The notes: a model not told the origin generated them from the letters alone. DNA of 8,071 nt from an uncultured Pseudomonadales bacterium (GCA_937998635.1 CALLDA010000246.1:1-8071); one strand, 5' to 3'; numbered from the stretch's first letter, positions 1 through 6,473 are shown. Numbers and translations are program-made.

Positions 1-1124
1 GCACCCAGACAACCCAAACCCGCACCCAACGCCCCACCCAACAAGCCAATCATCGCGCCCTGAACCAGAAAGATGGCCAAAATGCTGCCAGCACTGGCAC
101 CCTGGGTTTTTAATATGGCGATATCCGGCCGCTTGTTAATCACTGTCATCACCAGCATTGCGACCACATTAAAAGCAGCAATACCGATAATTAAAAACAC
201 CAGCAGACCGACCAGCTTCCGCGACATTTGAATCGCCTGATACAAATTACCGTGACTTTGCAGCCAGTCGACAAAGCTGTATCCGGGTGGCAGTTGATCA
301 AGTAATTCGAAGGCCACCGCCCGAGCGGTGAAAACATCATCGACGCTAACACGGAGTCCCTGAACAGCCGGTACAGACTCCTGCCCTGAAGCAGATGCAG
401 ATTCAGCTACCAGACCCGCCATAGCCGCAGCGGCTGTTAGATTGACCACACCAAGATGGGCATCGATGGCGGTATGGGTGGCAAATAATCCCGCTACCTT
501 GAACACACGAATGGTCGGTAATTGACTTCTCCTTGACGACTGGTTTGGAATACCTGCCTGAGGAGCGATAAAGGCGAGCTTCTGGCCAGGCTCTATAGTC
601 AGCTTATCTGCCAGAAAACGGGACAGGATAATTTCGCCATCGGCTATAGAATCGATATTAATGAGGGAGGCGGCTATCGGATCGAGAGTCGTATCAAGAG
701 GTGGATCGAGAATCGAATCGAAAGCCGAACCACCTGCAGAATCTTTCCTGGACAAACGAACACCACGCAACTGGATGGCTTCGGTTTGACCGTGAAAGTT
801 AATAATCCCTTCCACCTGCGTAAACGGTGAAACAGCTATGACAGAGGGATGCTCAAGCAGATGTTCTGACACCTGCTGCCACTGCTGAAAGCCCCGATGA
901 CCTCCATCTGCAGGCCCGAATAATTGTATATGGGGAATCACTCCCAGGATTTGCGTGCGCATCTCCCGGTCAAAGCCGTTCATCACTGAAAGCACAATAA
1001 TCAGCATGGCAATACCCAGCACAAGGCCACTAATAGCTAAGGCTGAGATAAATGAGGCTAGTCGATTGCGTGATCCAGAGGTAAAAAAGCGCAGGCCAAC
1101 AAGCAGAGGGAAATGGCTATTCAA
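1..1124 (-). CDS. lolE: Lipoprotein-releasing ABC transporter permease LolE (3' end cut by window edge)
   Basis: About 374 codons are visible; the C-terminus lies beyond the left edge. The protein is an inner-membrane subunit of LolCDE, which uses ATP to extract outer-membrane lipoproteins and pass them to LolA. After a short cytoplasmic start comes a first membrane helix ending in the family motif LSVMNGFDREM, then a large periplasmic MacB/FtsX-type domain, a second helix with the IGIAAFNVVA core, the cytoplasmic NKRPDIAILKTQGAS loop, and the beginning of a Gly-rich third helix. It lacks the TPxGxxP hook seen in the neighbouring permease, and it follows lolD, so LolE fits better than LolC. 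The only start codon available in the open frame is TTG at 1124-1122, whose bases overlap the lolD stop (TTGA). No upstream ATG or GTG exists before an in-frame stop at 1196-1194. The periplasmic domain carries an Asp/Leu/Pro-rich insertion near 650-720. Confidence 0.9.
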   Translation of the reverse strand, partial: MNSHFPLLVGLRFFTSGSRNRLASFISALAISGLVLGIAMLIIVLSVMNGFDREMRTQILGVIPHIQLFGPADGGHRGFQQWQQVSEHLLEHPSVIAVSPFTQVEGIINFHGQTEAIQLRGVRLSRKDSAGGSAFDSILDPPLDTTLDPIAASLINIDSIADGEIILSRFLADKLTIEPGQKLAFIAPQAGIPNQSSRRSQLPTIRVFKVAGLFATHTAIDAHLGVVNLTAAAAMAGLVAESASASGQESVPAVQGLRVSVDDVFTARAVAFELLDQLPPGYSFVDWLQSHGNLYQAIQMSRKLVGLLVFLIIGIAAFNVVAMLVMTVINKRPDIAILKTQGASAGSILAIFLVQGAMIGLLGGALGAGLGCLG

Positions 1125-1831
1125 GCAGAAATCTCGGTGAGCAAGCCGTGGTCGAGAGCCAACACTCGATCCATCTGTCGGGCAATATCCCGATCATGGG
1201 TGACGACGATAATACTGATAGCCAATTCTGTATTGAGCCTGAGCAACAAGGCTAATACCTTGTCGGCGGTATCAGGATCGAGGTTACCGGTCGGCTCATC
1301 CATCAATACGCAAGAGGGCTGAGTCACCAACGCCCTTGCAATAGCAACCCGCTGCCTCTCACCACCTGATAATGCTGCGGGCTTGTGATCGAGGCGTTCA
1401 CCAAGACCGACTTCAGCGAGCATTTCCTGACTACGTTTATTGGCAACTCGTCGGCTCGTGCCGCCAATCAAGAGCGGCATGGCGACGTTTTCCTGGGCTG
1501 TAAACTCCCCCAGCAAATGATGGAATTGATAAACAAACCCCAGGTGGGTATTGCGCCATCTGCCGGTTTCAGATTCGGACAGATCACTAAAACATCGACC
1601 ACTGACAATCACCTGACCAGAGCTTGCTTTGTCTAAACCGCCGAGCATATTAAGCAGGGTTGACTTACCGGAGCCTGAGACCCCGATCACAGCAATCTTT
1701 TCGCCTGGTGAGACGCTCAAGTTGATACCTTTTAGAACATCCAGGTGACGTTCAGCACCTTCGCTATAGGATTTACACAAGTCCCGACATTCAATAACCG
1801 GCTGATCTTTTACGGGGCTAGCTATACCCAT
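1121..1831 (-). CDS. lolD: Lipoprotein-releasing system ATP-binding protein LolD
   Basis: This 236-residue cytoplasmic ATPase drives lipoprotein release by LolC/LolE; the E. coli protein is about the same length. Visible ABC motifs are Walker A GVSGSGKS (50-57), the Q-loop region YQFHHLLGEF (101-110), signature LSGGERQR (154-161), Walker B CVLMDEPTGNL (174-184) with catalytic Glu179, and the H-loop VVTHD with His212. The YQFHHLL segment is typical of LolD within the MacB/FtsE-like ABC group. The ATG at 1831 is preceded by a modest GGA six bases upstream. A stronger AGGA serves an out-of-frame ATG at 1842. It lies 36 bp after lolC, and its stop overlaps the lolE TTG start by four bases, so the three genes form one operon with coupled translation of the last two. 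Confidence 0.96.
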   Translation of the reverse strand: MGIASPVKDQPVIECRDLCKSYSEGAERHLDVLKGINLSVSPGEKIAVIGVSGSGKSTLLNMLGGLDKASSGQVIVSGRCFSDLSESETGRWRNTHLGFVYQFHHLLGEFTAQENVAMPLLIGGTSRRVANKRSQEMLAEVGLGERLDHKPAALSGGERQRVAIARALVTQPSCVLMDEPTGNLDPDTADKVLALLLRLNTELAISIIVVTHDRDIARQMDRVLALDHGLLTEISA

Positions 1832-1867
1832 AATATGTCCATAAGAACGTCCTGATCGGAACGCATG

Positions 1868-3136
1868 TTATTTGTATCTCAAAGCATCGGCCGGTGGTAT
1901 ACGACCCGCTCGACGCGCCGGATACCAGGTTGCAATCAGGCTCAACAGCAAAGCCAGTGCCGCCACCAAAGCGACATCCTGCCAATGTAACTGGGAGGGT
2001 AATTGAGTAATAAAATACAGCTCGGGATCAAAGAGCGCAAAACCCAAATTCTGTTCCAGAAATATCAACACTTCACCGACATAAAGCGCCAAAGCACAAC
2101 CGGCGAGCAACCCCAGTATCACACCAACAAAGCCGGTTAAGCCCCCCTGGATTCGGAAGATACGCGAGATGTCCTCAGCGCTGCTACCCAGCGTTCTCAA
2201 CACGGCAATGTCGGTACGTTTTTCGTTCACCATCAACACCAGGCTGGCAATAATATTAAAAGCAGCGACACCAATAATCGCCGATAGCAGCAAACCAACC
2301 ACCGCTTTTTCCATTTTTATGGCCGCAAATAGCTCACGCATAGACTCCTGCCAGGTAGTCATTTGATAGCTGTCGGGTATTGATTCCCTGATCACAATCA
2401 GACTTTCGAGACTAAAAGGGTCGTTAAAAAACAGGCGCAAACCCGAAACATCGTCTCCCAGGCGCAACAGTTTGCGGGCATCATTCAAGTGAATAAAAAT
2501 AATGCTGCTATCGACCTGGGCACCGGTTTCAAAAATTCCACTAACACGCAGTTTTTTTACTCGCGGATAAATTCCTGCCGGTGTCACCACGATATCTGGC
2601 AAGGTTAGCAAGACTTCATCACCAATACCGACGTCGAGCGCTCTCGCCAATTGTCGCCCGACAAGCATGTTGTATTGACCGGCCTGGAGCTCATTGAGCT
2701 GGCCGCGTATCAAGTGCGGCCCGAGTGAGTTTTTGATGGCATCCTCAGCGGGCAAAATCCCGTTTATTCCAACGCCTTGCATATGACTACGGAAAGTCAA
2801 CATTCCCTGCCCCTCAACGTAGGGCACGACAGCACTTACATTTGTCAGCTCGGATACCTTTCCTGCCAACAGCTGCCAATTTCCGACACTATCGTCTGTA
2901 TCGACAGAGCTTTCATCGACTCCGCTTTTGTCAAGCGTAGCGTGAGGAATGATCTGTAAAATGCGGGTTTTTATTTCGTGGTCAAAGCCATTCATTACTG
3001 ACAATACGGTAATTAATGTCATCACCCCAAGAGACATGGCCAGGATTGAAAAAAAAGAAACGAAAGAAACGAATCGCTCACGTCGTTTACTGAATAGATA
3101 ACGACAAGCTATAAAGAATGATAGATGATTAGTCAT
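1868..3136 (-). CDS. lolC: Lipoprotein-releasing ABC transporter permease LolC
   Basis: This 422-residue inner-membrane permease is the LolA-recruiting half of LolCDE. Predicted layout: helix 1 (about 25-47) ending in LSVMNGFDHEI, periplasmic domain (about 50-270), helix 2 around GLLLSAIIGVAAFNIIASLV (281-300), cytoplasmic loop with NEKRTDIAVLRTLGSS (304-319), helix 3 (about 332-357), helix 4 (about 387-405), and the family C-terminus WYPARRAGRIPPADALRYK. The segment TPAGIYPR (185-192) sits where the E. coli LolC hook (TPMGRIPS) contacts LolA, which supports LolC rather than LolE. The ATG at 3136 is the only start before an in-frame stop upstream. It has no well-spaced Shine-Dalgarno of its own and is overlapped by the stop of a candidate leader ORF (ATGA). 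It is first in the lolC-lolD-lolE operon. Confidence 0.94.
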   Translation of the reverse strand: MTNHLSFFIACRYLFSKRRERFVSFVSFFSILAMSLGVMTLITVLSVMNGFDHEIKTRILQIIPHATLDKSGVDESSVDTDDSVGNWQLLAGKVSELTNVSAVVPYVEGQGMLTFRSHMQGVGINGILPAEDAIKNSLGPHLIRGQLNELQAGQYNMLVGRQLARALDVGIGDEVLLTLPDIVVTPAGIYPRVKKLRVSGIFETGAQVDSSIIFIHLNDARKLLRLGDDVSGLRLFFNDPFSLESLIVIRESIPDSYQMTTWQESMRELFAAIKMEKAVVGLLLSAIIGVAAFNIIASLVLMVNEKRTDIAVLRTLGSSAEDISRIFRIQGGLTGFVGVILGLLAGCALALYVGEVLIFLEQNLGFALFDPELYFITQLPSQLHWQDVALVAALALLLSLIATWYPARRAGRIPPADALRYK

Positions 3137-3162
3137 GGAGTTAGTAAAACCTTCATACCCAT
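3133..3162 (-). CDS. Candidate 9-codon leader peptide coupled to lolC
   Basis: The minus strand just before lolC reads a complete small frame, MGMKVLLTP then TGA. Its ATG at 3162-3160 has AGG seven bases upstream, a sensible Shine-Dalgarno distance. Its stop TGA (3135-3133) overlaps the lolC ATG (3136-3134) as ATGA, the classic coupling geometry. lolC lacks a good Shine-Dalgarno of its own: the nearest AAGG is 13 bases away and falls inside this small frame. Terminating ribosomes could therefore re-initiate on lolC. A frame this short can arise by chance, and no homologue is known to me, so this is an inference from spacing only. Confidence 0.3.
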   Translation of the reverse strand: MGMKVLLTP

Positions 3163-3235
3163 TGGATTACCTAAAGCCCTGATCCAGGGATCTTGCCCTG
3201 ATTACAAATTATCCACGTAAATCGGCTTATTGATC

Positions 3236-3255
3236 GCCAAATCAATCAATTTGGC
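3236..3255. repeat. Perfect 7-bp inverted repeat, candidate operator
   Basis: GCCAAAT and ATTTGGC flank a 6-bp CAATCA centre. Skipping one base on the left arm (C at 3235) lets GAT/ATC extend the match to about 10 bp per arm. Its place in the divergent intergenic region, just upstream of the possible lolC -10 element, suits a regulator site. No T-tract follows on either strand, so a terminator is unlikely. The identity of any binding protein is unknown. Confidence 0.35.
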
Positions 3256-3317
3256 ATCGAGAATAACAGCTATTACGTGAACAAGATCAGTATTTTGGCT
3301 AAAAAAGCTAATGTGAT

Positions 3318-3347
3318 TGTACATTCGCGCCATCGACTGTCTATAAT
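3318..3347 (+). promoter_or_regulatory. Sigma-70-type promoter for the small exported-protein gene
   Basis: A perfect -10 hexamer TATAAT lies at 3342-3347. An 18-bp spacer separates it from TGTACA (3318-3323), which matches four of six -35 consensus bases. Transcription would start near 3354, giving a leader of about 37 nt before the ATG at 3391. This is one reason for preferring that start over the earlier in-frame ATG at 3277, which would lie upstream of the promoter. Confidence 0.55.
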
Positions 3348-3353
3348 CACTCT

Positions 3354-3363
3354 GCGAATTCGC
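3354..3363. repeat. 10-bp palindrome at the predicted transcription start
   Basis: GCGAATTCGC is a perfect palindrome beginning seven bases after the TATAAT -10 box, at or next to the expected +1. A repressor bound here would block initiation. Alternatively it may have no function, since a 10-bp palindrome can occur by chance. Confidence 0.3.
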
Positions 3364-3390
3364 CAGGGAGACCCAATTCGGGAAATAACT

Positions 3391-3708
3391 ATGAAAAAAC
3401 TAATTATTGCGACGCTCACCATGGGTTTAGGATGCTTAAGTTTAATGTCGGCACAGGCAGAGGTTGTCAAACTGCCGGTGGGTAGTCAGGCAGCATCTAA
3501 ACAGCAAGTCGAACGACCCCAAAATGGCATGCCCAGTGCGCAGGTAAAGGCCCGGTTTGGAGAACCGCTAAACATCGTGCCAGCGGTCGGCGAGCCACCC
3601 ATCTCTTCATGGGAATATGCAGATTATTTTGTCTTCTTTGAGTACGACACAGTTCTTCATACAGTACTCAAACATGTGCCGGTTCCCGAATACACACCTC
3701 CCGAGTAG
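3391..3708 (+). CDS. Small exported protein of unknown function, possibly BamE/SmpA-like
   Basis: The product is 105 residues. A clear Sec signal peptide runs from MKK through a hydrophobic core to AQA, with predicted cleavage after Ala23, so the protein is probably periplasmic. Cys15 is not in a good lipobox. The mature part has a Pro/Gln-rich linker (about 28-46), a GMPSAQVKARFGEPL segment (46-60), SWEYADYFVFFEYD (73-86) and a proline-rich tail. The pattern of G-M-x(3)-V-x(3)-F-G-x-P followed by W-x-Y and alternating aromatics recalls the small SmpA/OmlA (BamE) fold, but this is a resemblance only. The start at 3391 is chosen because GGGA (3380-3383) lies seven bases upstream, the signal peptide begins there, and the promoter is just before it. 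An in-frame ATG at 3277 would add 38 residues and destroy the signal peptide. It is the only plus-strand gene here, divergent from lolC and convergent with nqrM. Confidence 0.85.
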   Translation: MKKLIIATLTMGLGCLSLMSAQAEVVKLPVGSQAASKQQVERPQNGMPSAQVKARFGEPLNIVPAVGEPPISSWEYADYFVFFEYDTVLHTVLKHVPVPEYTPPE

Positions 3709-3771
3709 GTACCTATCTGCTGATTAAAATATTGCTACTGTTTACGAGAGGCTTCTCATTGTGGGGGCTTC

Positions 3772-3999
3772 TCAGTTACGGGAGGCATCATAGCCAAGAT
3801 CTGACTGCTCCAGCTGCGAAGCATTCTCTTCATCACACTTACTGGTATCACCACCACAAATATCACAGGAAGTATCCATACCTAGTGCTGCAATACCGCC
3901 ACAGGAGCCTTTGATGGGCTTCCTGGTGACGATAACGCCGACCGACATCGCCAGGATAATCAGTCCCATCATCAGAAAAGCAAATATCAGTTCTATCAT
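3772..3999 (-). CDS. nqrM: Na+-NQR maturation factor NqrM (DUF539 family)
   Basis: The product is 75 residues. It has one N-terminal membrane helix (about 2-24), then a basic RKPIKGSCGG motif (26-35), followed by a cysteine-rich stretch C45-x2-C48-x6-C55 and an acidic, polar tail. This arrangement of a membrane anchor, GSCGG and a CxxC-type cluster is that of the DUF539 family, which has been shown in Vibrio to be required for assembly of Na+-NQR, probably by delivering iron to the NqrD/NqrE cysteine site. The four cysteines at 33, 45, 48 and 55 are all present. The ATG at 3999 has a strong GGAGAG just upstream. It is the last gene of the nqr-apbE series, 78 bp after apbE. The gap contains a repeated CTTACTCA (4030-4037 and 4067-4074) but no convincing promoter. 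Confidence 0.92.
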   Translation of the reverse strand: MIELIFAFLMMGLIILAMSVGVIVTRKPIKGSCGGIAALGMDTSCDICGGDTSKCDEENASQLEQSDLGYDASRN

Positions 4000-4077
4000 T
4001 TTCTCTCCATACCCAATTCATACTCTAGTCTTACTCAAAATCACAGCGCGAAACCGACTAAACTCACTTACTCAGCT

Positions 4078-5130
4078 CTATTGTGAAGCGATGTAATCTA
4101 CAAAGGCATTGCTGCTAAGCTCTGCGAATTCATCCCCATTTTTAACCAATAATAAGGTAGCTACATTATCACGGTTTGCCATTGCTAGCGCTTCATCGGC
4201 CCCTAGTACCATGTAGGCCGTTGCCAGGGCATCGGCCTCGCTGGCATCTTTCCTTATCACAGTCACCGATGCCAAATTATGCCTAATGGGACGGCCTGTA
4301 CGTGGATCGATAGTATGAGAATATCTGACACCATCACGCTCAAAATAGTTGCGATAGTCGCCGGAAGTTGCCACACCTCTGTCCATAACGGGGATTACTC
4401 GCTGAATACCACCCCTTGCCAGTGCCGGAACTTCAACTGCCACACGCCAGGGATCGCCACCCTGATTGAGGCCAGCGCCGCGTAATTCACCACCCACCTC
4501 GACCAGAAAGTTGGCTACCTCTAGCTCTAGCAGTAATTCCGCAACGCGCTCAGCAGCAAAACCTTTTGCAATCGCCGACAGATCAATACGAATGGCGGCC
4601 ATCTTTTCAACACTCTGCCGGGATGGCAGAAATTTCAGGTGCTGGAAGCCGACATTAGAACGCAGCGCACTGATTTCAAGTTGCGAGGGAATGACGTCAT
4701 GGGTATCAAGGGGACCGAAGCCCCATAGGTCTACCAGTGGGCCAACCGTAGGATCAAAAGCGCCGCCGGTGGTTTGAAACAGCCTCTCGGCGATAAGAAG
4801 TATCTGCCACAACTCACCACTGACGACGATGGCTTCGCCAACAGCAGCATTATTAAGCGCGTTAAGTTCGGACCCTGCCTGATAGGTACTCATTGAGCTA
4901 TCGAGGTATTCGAGCAGTTGCGCGATTTTTTTTACCAGTAGAGATTCCTCGACCTTACCATTATCGACATATTTAACACTGTAAGTGGTGCCCATGGTTT
5001 GACCCTGCATGAGCACTTCCCGACTCGGCGCCTCACAGCCCGACAGCAATAGTAAGACAACAAAAAACGAGGCCACCTGGGACCTCGTTATTTGTTGTCT
5101 GTGCCAGTAGCTAAGCACGTCTCTCGCCAC
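4078..5130 (-). CDS. apbE: FAD:protein FMN transferase ApbE, lipoprotein
   Basis: ApbE transfers FMN from FAD to a threonine in the flavinylation motif of NqrB and NqrC, outside the cytoplasmic membrane. The product has 350 residues, the usual family length. A lipoprotein signal ends in the lipobox LLSGC with Cys32 as the predicted lipidated residue. Family landmarks follow: QGQTMGTTYSVKY (42-54), FDPTVGPLVDLWGFG (125-139), DLSAIAKGFAAERVAEL (183-199), VEVGGELRGAG (210-220), SHTIDPRTGRPI (271-282) and SEADALATAYMVLGA (297-311), the last holding the presumed Mg2+ ligands Asp300 and Thr304. The start is a GTG at 5130 without a clear Shine-Dalgarno. A GTG at codon 5 and one at codon 19 (V19, with GAGG six bases upstream) are alternatives, but the latter would remove the basic n-region of the signal. 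It lies 44 bp after nqrF and next to nqrM. Confidence 0.95.
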   Translation of the reverse strand: MARDVLSYWHRQQITRSQVASFFVVLLLLSGCEAPSREVLMQGQTMGTTYSVKYVDNGKVEESLLVKKIAQLLEYLDSSMSTYQAGSELNALNNAAVGEAIVVSGELWQILLIAERLFQTTGGAFDPTVGPLVDLWGFGPLDTHDVIPSQLEISALRSNVGFQHLKFLPSRQSVEKMAAIRIDLSAIAKGFAAERVAELLLELEVANFLVEVGGELRGAGLNQGGDPWRVAVEVPALARGGIQRVIPVMDRGVATSGDYRNYFERDGVRYSHTIDPRTGRPIRHNLASVTVIRKDASEADALATAYMVLGADEALAMANRDNVATLLLVKNGDEFAELSSNAFVDYIASQ

Positions 5131-5174
5131 CGCTACTACGTATCATAATGCATTCCCAACATAAACCTTCAACA

Positions 5175-6407
5175 TCAACCACCAAAGTCATCAAGGAAGA
5201 TATGATCGTCTTCAACACCCAGACCGTGTAACAACTGGATGACCGCCGCGTTCATCATGGGTGGTCCACACATATAGTACTCACAATCTTCGGGGGCTTC
5301 GTGCTCCTTGAGATATTCCTCGAACAAGACATTATGGATAAAGCCCGTCAGGCCCTCCCAATTGTCTTCTGGTTGCGGGTCAGACAAAGCCACATGCCAT
5401 TCGAAATTATCATTTTCAGCCGCCAACTGGTCATATTCGTCATCGTAGAACATTTCTCGCAAGCTACGTGCGCCATACCAAAAGGACATTTTACGGTCGC
5501 TTTTGAGTCGCTTTAGTTGATCAAAAATATGTGATCGCATGGGAGCCATACCCGCACCACCACCGATAAAGACCATCTCTTTGTCGGTATCCTTGGCGAA
5601 GAACTCACCGAAGGGACCATAAATCTTCATCTTATCGCCGGGCTTAAGGTTGAACACGTAGGAGGACATTTGTCCTGGTGGCAAACCCTCAGTACGCGGT
5701 GGCGCAGTGGCGATACGAATATTAAATTTAACGATGCCTTTTTCTTCTGGGTAATTGGCCATGGAATAAGCGCGAATAACCGGCTCATCAACCTTCGATT
5801 CCAGATCAAAAAACCCGAAGTGATCCCAGTCACCACGATACTCTTCTTCAACATCAAAATCGCTAAATTTGACATGGTAGGCAGGGGCTTCAAGCTGGAC
5901 ATAGCCGCCGGCACGAAAATCGACGTTTTCACCTTCGGGTAAGCGCAGTGTTAATTCTTTAATAAAGGTCGCCACGTTAGGATTGGCCTCGACGGTACAC
6001 TCCCACTGCTTGACGCCGAATACTTCTTCCGGCACCACGATCTTCATATTTTGTTTAACCGGTACCTGGCAAGATAAACGCCAGCCTTCTTTTACTTCCC
6101 GAGGAGTAAAATGGGATTCTTCGGTAGGCAATATCGAACCACCGCCGTCACTGACAATACACTTACACTGTGCGCAGGTACCGCCGCCGCCGCAGGCGGA
6201 GGCCAGGAAAATATCCTTGCCAGACAGAGTTTGTAGTAATTTATCACCTGCCGCCACATCAATGGTGTTTTCGCCATTGATCTCAATACTGACTTCACCA
6301 CTACTCACCAGACGTGAACGAGCCGCCATAATGAAAGCAACTAGCGCTAAAACGACACCGGTAAACATCGCCACGCCGAGGATAATGGTTATATTTTCAA
6401 TACTCAT
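5175..6407 (-). CDS. nqrF: Na+-translocating NADH:quinone reductase subunit F (NADH dehydrogenase subunit)
   Basis: NqrF is the electron entry point of Na+-NQR, oxidising NADH at the cytoplasmic face and passing electrons via FAD to a [2Fe-2S] cluster. The 410 residues show one N-terminal membrane helix (about 6-28) and a ferredoxin domain with ligands Cys72, Cys78, Cys81 and Cys113 (ACGGGGTCAQC and LSCQ). The reductase part has the flavin motif RAYSMANYP (212-220), PPGQMSSY (243-250), the nucleotide-binding GGGAGMAPMRSH (282-293), CGPPMM (380-385) and the terminal LDDFGG. An extra Cys83 sits beside the cluster ligands. The ATG at 6407 has only a purine-rich AAGAAG upstream. A 74-bp gap after nqrE contains a 14-bp palindrome. 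It is followed by apbE. Confidence 0.98.
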   Translation of the reverse strand: MSIENITIILGVAMFTGVVLALVAFIMAARSRLVSSGEVSIEINGENTIDVAAGDKLLQTLSGKDIFLASACGGGGTCAQCKCIVSDGGGSILPTEESHFTPREVKEGWRLSCQVPVKQNMKIVVPEEVFGVKQWECTVEANPNVATFIKELTLRLPEGENVDFRAGGYVQLEAPAYHVKFSDFDVEEEYRGDWDHFGFFDLESKVDEPVIRAYSMANYPEEKGIVKFNIRIATAPPRTEGLPPGQMSSYVFNLKPGDKMKIYGPFGEFFAKDTDKEMVFIGGGAGMAPMRSHIFDQLKRLKSDRKMSFWYGARSLREMFYDDEYDQLAAENDNFEWHVALSDPQPEDNWEGLTGFIHNVLFEEYLKEHEAPEDCEYYMCGPPMMNAAVIQLLHGLGVEDDHIFLDDFGG

Positions 6408-6459
6408 ATGATTTCTTCTTGCCTTAAACAGGTCGCTTTTTTAGATCGCCTTAATCTTT

Positions 6460-6473
6460 TTAAATCGATTTAA
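6460..6473. repeat. 14-bp perfect palindrome between nqrE and nqrF
   Basis: TTAAATCGATTTAA lies 8 bp past the nqrE stop codon, inside an AT-rich 74-bp gap. The other nqr gaps visible here are a 17-bp spacing (C-D) and a 1-base overlap (D-E). The sequence could be a protein-binding site, a weak mRNA hairpin affecting processing or stability, or chance in AT-rich DNA. No T-tract follows it on the minus strand, so it is not a standard terminator for the operon. Confidence 0.35.

Larger units (their letters stand above)
3137..3390. other. Divergent intergenic region between lolC and the small exported-protein gene
   Basis: This 254-bp gap should hold the promoters of both the lol operon (minus strand) and the plus-strand gene. 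The plus-strand promoter is convincing and listed separately. For lolC the best -10-like element is GATAAT, the complement of 3208-3213, but no good -35 lies at the right distance, so the lolC promoter is uncertain. Inverted repeats are seen at 3236-3255 and 3354-3363, plus a weaker GATCC/GGATC pair at 3181-3192. No RNA gene or further convincing coding frame was seen, apart from the tiny candidate leader at 3133-3162. Confidence 0.6.

Noticed and set aside
3181..3192. GATCC-AG-GGATC inverted repeat, with a CAGGG/CCCTG pair nearby
   Set aside because: Short five-base arms without a T-tract or fixed relation to a promoter; not enough to call an operator or terminator.
3337..3352. LexA-like box beginning CTGT over the -10 element
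   Set aside because: The required ACAG half is missing at the right distance.
3277..3390. Upstream in-frame ATG that would lengthen the small exported protein by 38 residues
   Set aside because: It lies upstream of the TATAAT promoter, adds a basic non-signal segment, and hides the signal peptide. The ATG at 3391 has a good Shine-Dalgarno and begins a proper signal sequence.
3706..3715. Palindrome TAGGTACCTA overlapping the stop codon of the exported-protein gene
   Set aside because: Ten bases, partly coding, with no link to a promoter or start; likely chance.
3746..3757. GAGA-GGCT-TCTC hairpin between the convergent genes as a terminator
   Set aside because: The stem is only four base pairs and no T-tract follows directly on either strand.
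5074..5076. Internal GTG at codon 19 of apbE with a good GAGG upstream as the true start
   Set aside because: It would leave a 13-residue signal before the lipobox cysteine with no basic n-region. The longer form from 5130 gives a normal lipoprotein signal, although its Shine-Dalgarno is weak.
5983..6411. 142-residue open frame on the plus strand opposite the start of nqrF
   Set aside because: It lies entirely antisense to the conserved membrane and ferredoxin parts of nqrF, has no recognisable domain, and is explained by the codon pattern of the real gene. The same applies to the open frames opposite apbE, lolC and lolD.
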